Of a stretch of DNA of 64,000 nt, positions 1 to 11,600 are shown piece after piece. A model generated the notes under the pieces. It was not told the DNA's origin, searched no databases, and saw only the letters and a list, made by a program, of their open reading frames with translations. The DNA is from Echinometra lucunter (taxonomy: Eukaryota; Echinodermata; Echinoidea; Camarodonta; Echinometridae), in assembly GCA_029962745.1 (NCBI GenBank), contig CM057153.1, positions 37,429,662-37,493,661 of the forward strand, given 5' to 3'. The position numbers and the translations under genes were made by a program. The first letter of the stretch is position 1. Each line of letters opens with the position of its first letter.

Positions 1-4
1 GAAG

Positions 5-502
5 TTAAAGGCATTGGCTAACTTTGTGAGCAGCTGATTTAAAAAATTCTCAGACTAAGATGAAACATGTGTATGAGTACTTGTATTTATACTCAAAAAC
101 CCTGAAACCAACCATAATTTGGAAGGAAAAGCTGTAAATTAGACGCAAATCGCGATTTTATTAGCTTTCGTCTCGAGAGACACTGAACTAAGAGGACCGT
201 TTGGACGAATTCAAAAATACCGTTACTTGCCTTCCGCCGCGTGATACGTCAATACACACAGTGCGGTCCGTTGAGTCATGTGCGCATGCGCACTCCTTTT
301 ACGTTGGGTCTATGCAACCGACCCTCGTATATTTTTCAAACATTGGTTCACATTTCTAATATTTAAAAATACTTCCCGTGGATATTATGCTCTGAAACTT
401 TCACACTGGTATTTTTACACTATAACCCTAATGTTTATCCCATTTTTAAGTAACAAAATGAGATTTTTTTAAAATCATAACAATGTTAGCCAATGCCTTT
501 AA
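5..502 (+). mobile_element. TTAA-flanked MITE family A, copy 1
   Basis: 498 bp bounded by TTAA on both sides, with terminal inverted repeats TTAAAGGCATTGGCTAAC / GTTAGCCAATGCCTTTAA. Two further copies in opposite orientation lie at 17934 and 26523. TTAA target sites are used by piggyBac and Kolobok transposons; the superfamily is not decided. A frame of about 85 codons open in the other two copies is broken here by a 2-bp difference near 297. Confidence 0.85.
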
Positions 503-1210
503 GTGCTGAGTGTCACTGTTGTTATTGAATGTCACCTATAACATACACTCTGTAGTGTTGTTTCAGATTTACATCATTTTCAAAAGTTTTATATGACTGG
601 ATTCAGTACTCCAAGATTGTATTCATCTGGAAGTATGTGTATTAGATCTACTGGATTTGAAAACACTCCTCAACCACTTTCATATTGATGCTACATTCAA
701 GTTCTTCAATGTATGGAGACTGTACTGGACAAATGGGGTAAATAATTCTTTTAAGGGGGATATCATTTTAGCAGAGGGTTTTTTTTTTTCATTTCCATTA
801 ATCTGGTATAATTTGCTCTTGTGTGAATTTTGTATAGAAATATCTCACTACAAATAATATTTTATCTAGGCTGTAACATATTTATTGAGGTTAAAAATGT
901 CCTCTTACATGAGTCTAAATTTTGTGATAAAATTCTGTAATATTAGCTTCATTTTAGGCGAAAAACAAATGGACTTCATGGATTTCATGTGCTGGTTTAT
1001 AGATTTGTTTCCAATATTTTTTTTTTAAAATTCAAAGTATGTTGCAATTTCTCATTTTTGGACCAAATAAAAAAGAACAGCTTTTCAGTTGAGGGAAATA
1101 GGCCTCATGTGGTTAATTCAAGAGTATTTAAATTTGTTGTTGTTGTTGTTGTTGTTGTTGATGGAATCTCAAATCTCTAAATTTCAGCTGAAATCATCAT
1201 ACATCCCTAT

Positions 1211-1918
1211 TACCGTGTTTACACAGCGACTCGGCTCGGGGGTTCAACACACGACCCGTGCTCAACACCCCAATTTTATGTTGTGTAAACGTGATCAGTG
1301 TGATCTGCGAGCTGTGTCGAACACCGTTTTTTTGATCTGCCAGAATCGTAGGTTTCAACCCGCGAGCCGAGTCAGACTCGTCTATTTTTTCGTGTGTAAA
1401 CAGAAAGCTGTGTCGAACCCTCGTGACCTATAGGTCAAACACGGAATAGCCGTATCCGTATCGTGTGAGATAGCTTTCTTGTCCTTGCTATGCCCCTGCC
1501 TTCGCTCGATTTCCCTAAGTAAAAAATACTCTTTTTAGGGATCGTGAAATTCTACTCTTGCTCGTAAAATTGTTTGTATGGTATATCACTGTTTGGTATG
1601 ATCCTTGCATTACTTAATATTCTTCTATATATTTAATATAGTGCTGTCACCATGGCAGTTTTATAACTAACGTAACCCAGCCTCACTTTCATTGTTCAGT
1701 GTTTAACATATTTTGTTATGGACGTTGTGGAAAAAATGTATTTGGGGGCAAATTTCCCGCATTTGTGACGTTAATTCTACTTCCGTTCGTGATACCCGGG
1801 CTGTGTCGAACTCGCCTTTTTCGTTTCGGTATAAACACGATCACAGTTGTCCTCTTCGCAGCGTTCGACCCTGCTTGAGGATTCAACACTCGAGCCGAGT
1901 CACTGTGTAAACACGGTA
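1211..1918. mobile_element. Inverted-repeat DNA element with TA borders
   Basis: The left end TACCGTGTTTACACAGCGAC matches the inverse of the right end, with further identity through CTCGGCTCG (about 35 bp of terminal repeat). TA on both sides fits a TA target duplication (Tc1/mariner-like). Inside, CTGTGTCGAAC occurs three times (about 1312, 1409, 1801) and TGTGTAAAC several times. No transposase frame is present, so the element is non-autonomous. Confidence 0.75.
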
Positions 1919-2472
1919 TATATGATTGGTAATCAATGTAAAGAATGCATTATCACTCCACACAAATCACTTCAATTTCAGATATCTCTGCACTTGTTTT
2001 ATCAAATTGCATCAGATGACGTGACACAGAAATGGTCCATCCTCATAATGATTCATTAACAGAGCCTAGAGATGAATGCAATGATTAGAATGCTTCTTTT
2101 GGCAACAGAGTGACTGAAAATATCAGAGAGAAAAATCCAAACAGTGTAAATTACTTCTTCACATTGACCCCTTTTGTGTTTGTGCAGTTACAGTGAGATT
2201 TATTGCAGAGATGTCTGTATAGTTTATTATCTTTGTACAAGAGCCTTTAAAGAAAATTGCCATTGTTCTTTTATAGAAGCTTTCGAGAACTCAGTTACTG
2301 GTTACTCATTGCTTTTGCTTATGAATTAAATTTTTTTTACCTAGTGGAATGTTTCTACACATTCAATCCCTAATCTGCATTGCAAGGCCAGGGCTGAATT
2401 TAAAGCTTACATGAAAGTCAGTACCTGGGACTGGTCTAATCCTAACAGCGATTCTGCCAGTGTACTACAGGG

Positions 2473-2774
2473 TGTTCAGACGTTAAAAATTTATACTAGA
2501 ACGGTATAGCTATACTAGAACCGTATAGCTATACTAGAACGGTATAGCTATACTAGAACCGTATAGCTATACGACCGCACGCGAAAGGTGACCCGTGATT
2601 CGTGAAAGTGGAAGGCCAGCAGGGGCTAGCGCTGATGTCATGACCATAAGCATCTATACGACGTTTTCCAGAAGGGCCGAGATTATGCATTTGAACGGTC
2701 TGCCAGCTATACGATGATTGTTTGTACGTCGTTTCTCTATCGAGTTCTAGTATAAATTTTTTTGCGTCTGAACA
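2473..2774. mobile_element. Inverted-repeat element with 19-bp subterminal tandem repeats
   Basis: Left end TGTTCAGACG...TTATACTAGAAC and right end GTTCTAGTATAA...CGTCTGAACA are inverse copies over about 28 bp with a small insertion. No convincing target duplication. Four 19-bp units lie just inside the left end (2492-2567). No coding capacity. Confidence 0.65.
2492..2571. repeat. 19-bp tandem repeat, four units, alternating variants
   Basis: The unit TATACTAGAACSGTATAGC occurs four times. The S position reads G, C, G, C in order, implying duplication of a 38-bp dimer. Each unit is partly palindromic (CTATAC...GTATAG). Confidence 0.85.
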
Positions 2775-4800
2775 TGAGGCTACTCCAGAAGCTATCTCAC
2801 TACAAAAACCTCTGCTTCAATTGAGAATTGATTGGGATTTAAGGATAATTATCAATATGATGATTCATAATTCCATACAATCTGAACTAGCTGTCCAGAA
2901 TTTTGAAGGGTGCTGTTTGCTGATTCAGATTTGCCTTCATCAAGTTTTGACATAAGAAAGTAATAATGTTTTAAAATGATATTCAGCTTATACAAAGAGT
3001 ACTTTTTTCCCCGAAGATGCAGTAGACTACAATAATAAGACTAAGAATAGATTCCTTTTGTCAAAAAATGAACATACAAACAAACAAACAAAACATGAAT
3101 GAAACACATGGTGTATCCAAAATGAATTGAAGGAGTTACTTGTGAACAGGCTTTATATAGAGCTCTCATAGTTTTACAAGTTAATAGATGTTGAATTAAT
3201 CACATGATTATCTACTTGATAACCTAACATGTTTAAAGATGTGTTGCTGTGTTGCCAGGCAACCAATTCTGAACATCGCTACTTTCCAAAGTGGATATCA
3301 AGATTGGTCTTATCTACTCACAACATCCCCAAAAGATTTAAGTCCACCTTTTAAGTTAGAATTTAAAGGTTGTACATTGTTTTGAATATCAAATAAATAA
3401 GAAGGACTGCATTTTCCAGATTTGGCATTGTGAGATGCCTTGTAATACTTTAATTACAATCTTATTTTAGATATAATATCATTGCAGATTCATGACAATT
3501 TACAATCAGCATGCAATTTGGTAATTAATGTTTTATGGGTTTTTTTTTTGCAGTATTCTCAAACAATGTTTGTAGTATTCTCAATGTTTGTAAACTACTT
3601 TATTTTGATGTGAAATAATTATTTTAATTTCAGTAATCATAGTTGTTAAACTTTTTATAGCCATTTAACTTTTTAATTATTGCATGTATATGATCTTTGC
3701 ATAATACTTCATTTTTATCTTTTGATGACATGACTGCACTTGAAAGGTCTAATTGGTCATGTTTAATGTCCCGACCTTTACATAAAATGTAATTGAGAAT
3801 TTTTGCCCTTTCAGATTTATCGAACTAGTTCACATTTTATCACTCCCACATTAAACAGACCCCAAGGGTTCTCATAGCTAATCCTTTAGTAGAATAGAGG
3901 AACAGGCCTGAGAGATTTGGGCGGGTATTAATGGAGTTTGGTTCCTTCCTGGGCTGATCAAGTAATAGAAATACCTGGAGAACACCAATTAGAATCACCT
4001 TCAACTTTTATTGATCATGACTTGGGATTTCTCATGTTTGGCTGGTTGTTAGGAACAAGAATTCCTGACATTTTAAATCAACTCATAGAGCAAGTTCTAG
4101 TTTTCTAGTTTTGAAATGAATAACCTTTCCTCATAATGGTAATTCCTATTATTCCAGTAAGAGACTGAATTTATAGAAATCTAAAAGGCCTAAAAGGCCA
4201 AATGTAAGTCTAAAAATGCTATGGATTTATGTGATGATATTAAAATATTAAGACAAACAGAATAAAGAGAAGCCATGTCACTGTCTTTTCACCTTTTTGA
4301 AGAATGATAAGAATTTTATGATCTTCTTATCTTCAGAAAGTTGATGAATGATCTCATAAATTTATATATATACTGTTACATAAAGTGTGTTGTTATAAGA
4401 CATTCCCAATCAGTGATTCAATTGTCCAATATAGTACAAATAATGCTTTCATGTGCCCAGTAAAATAAATACATCTGCTAGTCTGTTATTATAGGTCTAA
4501 TGTGCTAGGAAAAGATTGGGCCGTACAGTATTTACATTTTAAAATGATTACACAATGGTATTTTTTTTTTTGGATATATGATCGAGAATAGAATTCTAAG
4601 AAAAATTACATTAAAAATATTATGATTTTCAATCAAAATCAATGCATTTTGGCTAGTTTTCTCATAAAAAGTTAAGAGCTGACCTCAAAATTTGAGTATA
4701 AGGTATGACGTAAAAGCTTCGCGCATTGCAGTTGTGCTGCGTGCTAGACTGTACAATATGTATTATACCTTGCGCGCATTTTGCTAGAAGTGCGCGACAA

Positions 4801-4843
4801 GGTACCCACTTTGACTTCATTTTGACGTAAAAGTGGGTACCCA
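4801..4843. repeat. Short perfect hairpin GGTACCCACTTT / AAAGTGGGTACC
   Basis: Two 12-bp arms separated by about 18 bp. The loop region and flanks repeat TGACGTAAAA (also at 4706). Possibly an end of an older element; no further structure proven. Confidence 0.5.
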
Positions 4844-5175
4844 GTTGAAACTAGGTCACAGCTGAGGGGTCAAAAATATCCTGAAATCTTACCACATTTG
4901 GGGATTTCCTTGGCAACATGACTTTAAAAAAAAAAAATAGGCAGATGATTTTCTGCTGATGAAATCATGCTCCTTTAAATGAACTAACATTGTTTCAGCA
5001 TTGGGTACCCCCTTTAACAATGAATTTCATACCATGATACTACGAGAGTTGTGTGGAAAGCTCAGGATTTATAATGTGATTTTTTTTTTTATAGATTGTG
5101 TGTATGTGGATATAAAAAATATGAACTTGTATCTAAATGTATTGCATTTTCTCTGGTTTTCTTTGTTGCTTACAG

Positions 5176-5214
5176 GTTGCCAACCAAGTTGTTCAGGCTC
5201 TGCTCATGCAGAAG
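5176..5214 (+). CDS. NCKAP5: NCKAP5-like exon 1 of 9 visible
   Basis: A 39-nt microexon, phase 0 at both ends, preceded by tgcttacag and followed by gtatgt. It encodes VANQVVQALLMQK, a near-invariant block of the NCKAP5/NCKAP5L coiled coil. The exon is too short to be found by length alone; recognition rests on the family motif and on its perfect continuation into the exon at 16480. Confidence 0.85.
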
Positions 5215-5411
5215 GTATGTATGATTTAAACTATTCTTTATTTTCTAAAATGGCCAGGTGATGAAGGATAAGACAGGAATATTATTTTTTTTCAGTCAAG
5301 GGATTGGGTAGCTTATTGCAGACAGCTCTATCACTTCATAACATAATTACTATCAATATAACTGATATTGCATTACTGTCATGAACTAGCAGATTCATAA
5401 TGGCAGTCTCT

Positions 5412-5467
<56 letters not shown>

Positions 5468-5599
5468 CACCATCATCATCACCATCATCATCACCATCAT
5501 CATCACCATCATCATCACCATCATCATCATCATCATCACCATCATCATCATCACCATCATCATCACCATCATCATCATCATCATCACCATTACCATCAC

Positions 5600-5655
<56 letters not shown>

Positions 5656-8600
5656 CTATCATTACTACACCACCACCACCACCACCATTATCATCATCAC
5701 AATAGCACATGGCACATGGCTCATGGTGACGATGTCATCATCAACACCACCAATACACCATTGCCTCTATCTTCTATCCCAAATATACAAGATCATTCCT
5801 ACTATGCACTTGTTCTCTTAAACTTTCCTGCATCATCAAATTTTCTGTCAGGTCATTGCCCTGAGTATATAAGTCACAAGTATTCAAACCTATCGAATCA
5901 TTTGCAAGTGTCAACTTCATCAACACCTTCAAGTCAAAATGAATAGAATTAACGATCAGTTATTGCCCCTTTCTTGGTTGGGGTAACAGGTAGCTTGGTG
6001 TACGCTCTTCATTTCCTTTTCTCTGACTAAGACACGATGGGTGATTAGGATGACTCAGGTTGGTCATCTCCGAGATGTTGATGGATCCTACCTGGGGTAT
6101 TCCAACCTCCTGAAAAACTCAATAAATGGGGTGCCAGAATGCTTTAACAAGTTGCCAGAAAATGCCTTGCAATGTCACGTGCAAATCAGTTTGAACGGTA
6201 ATGTAGCTAAAGTCCAGATTTTATGATGCAGCCTACATTTTACTTTTTTCAGTTGCTACCTAGAGGGCACCTACAATTATATTGAGATCTCATATTTTGA
6301 TTTAAGTGAGTTTAGTCCATCAGTGTGTGGTTGTCCAAGGCAATTGATGACCAGCTTAGTTGTCATGAAGAGAAGCAGAGGGAGGCAATGCATAAAATAG
6401 ATAGACAAGTTCATTTGGGCTGACTGGTAACATTAGTAACAGCATATTACACATAACCAGAGATAGATGGAGATGGAAAGCTTGATCGCCAATGTCTGGA
6501 ACAGACAAGGCACCTAGCAAGCAAACAGAAAGTTGTCATGAATCATGAGTGAAACCATAGTATCAAACATATTTCCAAATTAGTTATATTAATTTTGCTA
6601 TTAGAATGGGGAAACAAAGAGAGCATGTAAAGAAGTAGGAAAAGAAATGGTGAGTGATAAAGAAAAGGACAAATGCATTCTTGTGCTTGTATGAACAAGA
6701 TTTAAGCAAACAGATATTTTTATGGAAGCAAAGATCATAACAATTAGTGGCCTATCTACTCTTCCGTCTGGGATCTCCCTTTTGCATCTCTGCAAATCTT
6801 GGAGGAAATTTAATTTTAGAGTTGGCATTAATGACCCCCTTTCTACTCAGTCACAACTCTCTTTCCTGTTAAAACCAGACGATACATTACCTCTTTCCTA
6901 GGCAGTGTCATTTACCATTATGCTGCCCTCATAGTTCCGTTCTCAACCAGCTGAAGTAATTAGCCTGAGGACTTTTGTCTGGCACTGATTTCTTGCTTAT
7001 TAAGATAAGTTGTAATAGTTAGGTTTGTGGTATTGGAACCTCATTACAGATTAATTATCTGTTTGATTGAATTCACATTCCTTCTGCAATCACATCAAAG
7101 AATGTTACTTCTTTTATGAGTAAGTTTGAGTCATTTCAGCGTACAGTATATTTAGATGGCATGTAAAGTAAATGAATAATATTTTACTTGGGTAGTATTT
7201 TAGGTTTCTCAGGCCTTTTTGACGGTGCAAAATGTTTGTAGGAGGCTATTTCTGGTTCACTCGTTAGCATACATGTAAGTGAGAACAAATGAAAAAAATA
7301 TGGTCTGTATTCGTCTACATGAGGTTTATTTTTGGTAGTATGGCTAAATGTGTGGGATGCAAATGTGCCACTATATATAACTTACTGACTGCGATCTCTA
7401 ATTCTTTGTCAGACTAAATGAAGATTGTATGGTTTTTGGTGGCAGGATACAAATATTGTGATGTTTTAAGCTATCTGGAAGCTTTTAGGCTATTTCTAGT
7501 TGCAAGGTTTGTTATAAGTGGGACACTTCTCTTGGGAGGTCAGAAACTTTTTATGAACATCTAGCAAGTTGAAGACGTGTTCAGTTTTTCATCTGTGTTG
7601 GATTCATGTTTTCAGGAAACAAAATTAAAGGTCAATTTCACTGCTTCAAATATGGAAAGTCTTCATAAAATATTTGAATTGTAGAATGTAGAATACTGAA
7701 GAGTATATCAAATATACAAATACTATCAAGGCTGTAGTGTAGTGTGGGGAGGGGGGGGGGAGAGAACTTAATCTTAAATGTGTGAGCAGGATTTAAAAAA
7801 AAATTTATTAGGAAATGCAGTCAATAGTTTAAAAAGTGTGTCAATACCAACTGAAATTTGAAGTATGAATTCAAAGATGAATTCAAAGATACAAGTGGAT
7901 AGTTGAATTGTGCTTTGTCATGAAGTAATGGTAATGCAACTGATGATCAGAGATGATAGAAATATATTTAGCATATGAAATCTTAGATTATACTTGTGTG
8001 GTAGATTTTAAGAATTATTCATATTGCATGAATTGCAAAAGATTTTCTCATTGGCAGCAATAGGAATTAGCTGAAAGGTGGATCATTTATGATTAATCTT
8101 CTTGAAAAGGTTGGTATTGACATCTGAAGTCATCATTGAGGTTATATGATATGAAGGGTTATATGTATCTTTCATGAAGATGGCTCTAGTCATCAGACAT
8201 TGAATGATAGAAGATCTCAATAAGCTGTATTTTAGCCCAGCATAGATCAAATTTAGCAAACTGGTCTGGTTTGCTGCTGCTGCTAGTCTGCTTTCTAGAC
8301 ACACTGGAATAGAATAAGTAGGGATTTTTCTTTTTCGAACAGATTCTTCACTAGTATGGCATACAGTCCATAGGGGTGTTTCATAAAGCTGTTCGTAAGT
8401 TACGCACGACTTTACGCACGACTGGAACATGTTCTTGGGTGCTAATCAGATTCTCGATCATTTACATGTAGCACAAGAACATATCACCAGTCGTGCGTAA
8501 CTTACGAGCAGCTTTATGAAACACCCATATTCTAAAAATCTCATGAAGTGTAGGACATGTATCATGATTCATACACATTGAAGGCTGGAAAGTGATATGA

Positions 8601-11600
8601 GGTACATTTTTTATTCATTCAAAGAAGTCATAGAATCTGCACAAGTTTGTACTGCTTCATCCATTGTTATGTAGAATTTTAACAAATAGGGCCTATTACT
8701 TTCGAAGCCCTCATGTGGGGGGGGGGGGAGTATAGAAACTGTTTACAATATCATATATAAGGTAAAAAAAAAACAAAAACAAAGAGAAGAAAGAAAAGTA
8801 GTGTCTCCAAAATGGTTTAAAGTGTACCAGTCACCGAAAGATATTTTGCTCTGTATGTAGGGGATTCCATATCGCTTTACTGCATTCAAATTTTGAGCTC
8901 CAGATATATTACTTCTATGAAAAGATATTGTGAGTTCAAATATACTGAGAAAGGTAAATCATGAGTAGACTAGTTGCCATGTGCGAATACATGCATGCGA
9001 ATTAGAGCATTTACAGAATTAAACTACTCTATGATTCTATGCGTTGTGGTATTATCCTTTACTTTCTTCAAATTTCGTAACTGTTCACCTTCTAATGTTG
9101 GAAAAAGTTATTTGATAAGTACTAGCTGTACACAGGTTATTTTTACGGGTAATTTGTACACTTTGAATAGCATGGATTTTTTTTTCATCTTTATAGAAAA
9201 ACTGATAGGATAAATTAGATAATCGAAGATGTATTAATTGGTTCAAAATCTAACTTTCAGAACTTTCAGTACTTTTTCTGAGGCTGATTATAAGACTAGG
9301 GAACCACTTCTGATTCAGACTCATCGGCTGATGAGAAAAAGCGAGAGAGAGAGAGAGAGAGAGGAGAGGAAAGGAAGGGGGTGAGCGAGGTGCAGGCGAC
9401 GATTTCTGATCATTTGTGAGGAGGGGAGGCCATGGGTAGGGTAGGCAAGGAAGCATAAGGTGACGTTCTTAGCCCGTCATCGGTGGGTTTTTGAGGGATA
9501 CGCCACTAATCAAGGGTTGCGTGGGAAGCAATAGGAGCTTGATGATGTGCTTGTAGAGCCACTTCAGAAGCGGTTGTCAAGACGTGAGCAACAAGCATAA
9601 ACAGTATGTTCTCTCTGCATCCTGTGGAACATTCTGCACGTCATTGTTTGATAAGAGGTATCTCCAGGCTAAGGACAGTGAATATGTATTCTGCGGTAGA
9701 AAGCTTTGGTCCACCATGAGAGTTTCAAGAGCACTGGAAATACCAGTGTATCCAGGTCTCCAGTGAGTTTGCTGACATCATCTCATCTTAACAAAAAGTT
9801 TATGGAAGTTCATCCTGGAAACGGATACACAAACCTTTGCTTGTTAGTGTTAGTAAGCAAAATGTGACACTTGGAGGACTACTTTCGGGTTTTGTTGGCA
9901 ACAGTCACACATGGAATGGATTACCCCTTTGCAGTGTCTCATTAGAAATCATAATGAATCACTTTGATGATTCCATTAGGATGTGGATGGCAACATACTT
10001 CTGACTGAGGATGAGACAAACACAGAAACGATGGGTTAGACTTGGAGATTTGAAGTTTGGAGTGGGTCTGTGTGTGTCTTCTGAGGAACTCTAAGATATC
10101 TAAGAACCTTTGAGGTCAGGCATTCAAGGAGCCTTCAGCCTGATTATCTCATGTCTTGCATGAAGCATACCTGAGCAGCAGCAGTACTTCTTTAGCATTA
10201 GAATGATGGATGTTATTGTCATCCTCTGATTCTGAAGACCTCCTTCTTTTTTCTGGAAGGGTTAGAAGAGCTAGAAAAATTTTATGATGGAGGATTTTTT
10301 CTTTCCTTGGCTTGATCTGATGGTCTATTTCTCAGTCTGCATTGGACTCTGGTATTTCGTGTCACTGCAGGTAACATTGCCAATTAGACCATTGTTACTT
10401 TAGATATGTTGCTATGACACATGAAAACTCTTCTCTTCCTGTAACTTCTTAGCTTAGAAAATTGGCATAACACAGCCACAGTAATAATTATGAATGATGA
10501 AATGACATGAGTATTTGATGAAGTTTGAGTTGTAGAGGATGTAGATACTCATTTCTTTTTCTCACAAAAATGGTAGGGATGTAGTAGTCCTTTTCCTTTA
10601 GGAATCTGGGCAGAACAATTTTTTAATTTTATTTTTATCATTCTCTCTTTATCTTGAAGGATAAAAATAAATTTTGATATTTTTTAAAATGATGACATGG
10701 ACAGATACCACTGGAAAATATAAAATCTATTACTCTACTGAAGAACTTTCTCATACTCAGGAAATTTTATCTCTTTTTCAATCATATGAAGGATATGTAT
10801 ATTGGGAATGAATGACCCTGAATTCTCATCCATTTAATTGTCCATCTTGGTAACTGTCACTTTGCATATACCATAATATCCTCTGATAAACAGAAGTTAG
10901 TAGAAGTTTAGATGGAGAGGAAGTATGCATTCACAGATGAAATGTACCGGTAAGTCAGTATATAGCTAAAGTTAAGTCATCAGTTGTCACTCCTAATGCT
11001 AGATTTGAATCTAGAGTTTGATATCTGTCATCCTGCCATCCATAAAAGTTTCAGGAAAGGCTTTTCCTTCTTCTGTACCTGCTATGAAATTTGCACCTTT
11101 CTGCATTTCTTTTATGCTGCATCCCTCTCTAAATTATCTCCATTACACCTTTGGGGTTTTTTGAAAATGATACAGCATTTTGAAATAATATATTTTGTCC
11201 TAGGAATTCTTCATATGAACTGTTTTGGGTTTTTTTCATGCAAAATTGAAGATAAAAGTTTGGTGATAAAATAATGCAACCTTTCTTGATTTGATGAATC
11301 ATACTGGGGGAGAAGATTACTTAACCCAAAATTTATTAGGAGGAAGTTATTTTCAAAAGAGACTTTTGATGCTTGCACTTGTTTTGATCTTTTAGTTTTT
11401 AGCATGATGTTTATTCCAGTAGTTATTGGGCTCATTTAGTTCTCTTACTCTTCTGGTGCCAGGCTGAATACCCCTCCAGTGCCAAGGGTTTTGTAAATGA
11501 AGCATAAGCTTCGTAAAAAATGTCAATTTTTTTTAATGTAAACCCTTATTCTTTATATGATTTATTGAACGTTTAATTTGTTATCAATACATCAATATGA

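Larger units (their letters stand above)
503..5175. other. Intronic DNA upstream of first visible exon
   Basis: No coding exon supported. It holds a (TTG)n run at 1134-1160, two inverted-repeat elements (1211-1918, 2473-2774), an AAAC-type short repeat near 3074-3092, and a hairpin at 4801-4843. Because the exon at 5176 starts in the middle of the family coiled coil, this stretch is presumably intron, with earlier exons further left. Confidence 0.6.

Noticed and set aside
567..737. Possible exon (tttcag before 567, GT after 737) reading TGFSTPRLYSSGSM in one frame
   Set aside because: All three frames contain stops before the donor, and the reading does not match the NCKAP5 coiled coil expected just upstream of 5176.
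2492..2571. Tandem units considered as a CRISPR-like array (also 13373-13466)
   Set aside because: Units are contiguous with no unique spacers, in animal intronic DNA.
5336..5710. Poly-Met and poly-Ile open frames
   Set aside because: Translation of the (CAT)n microsatellite on both strands.
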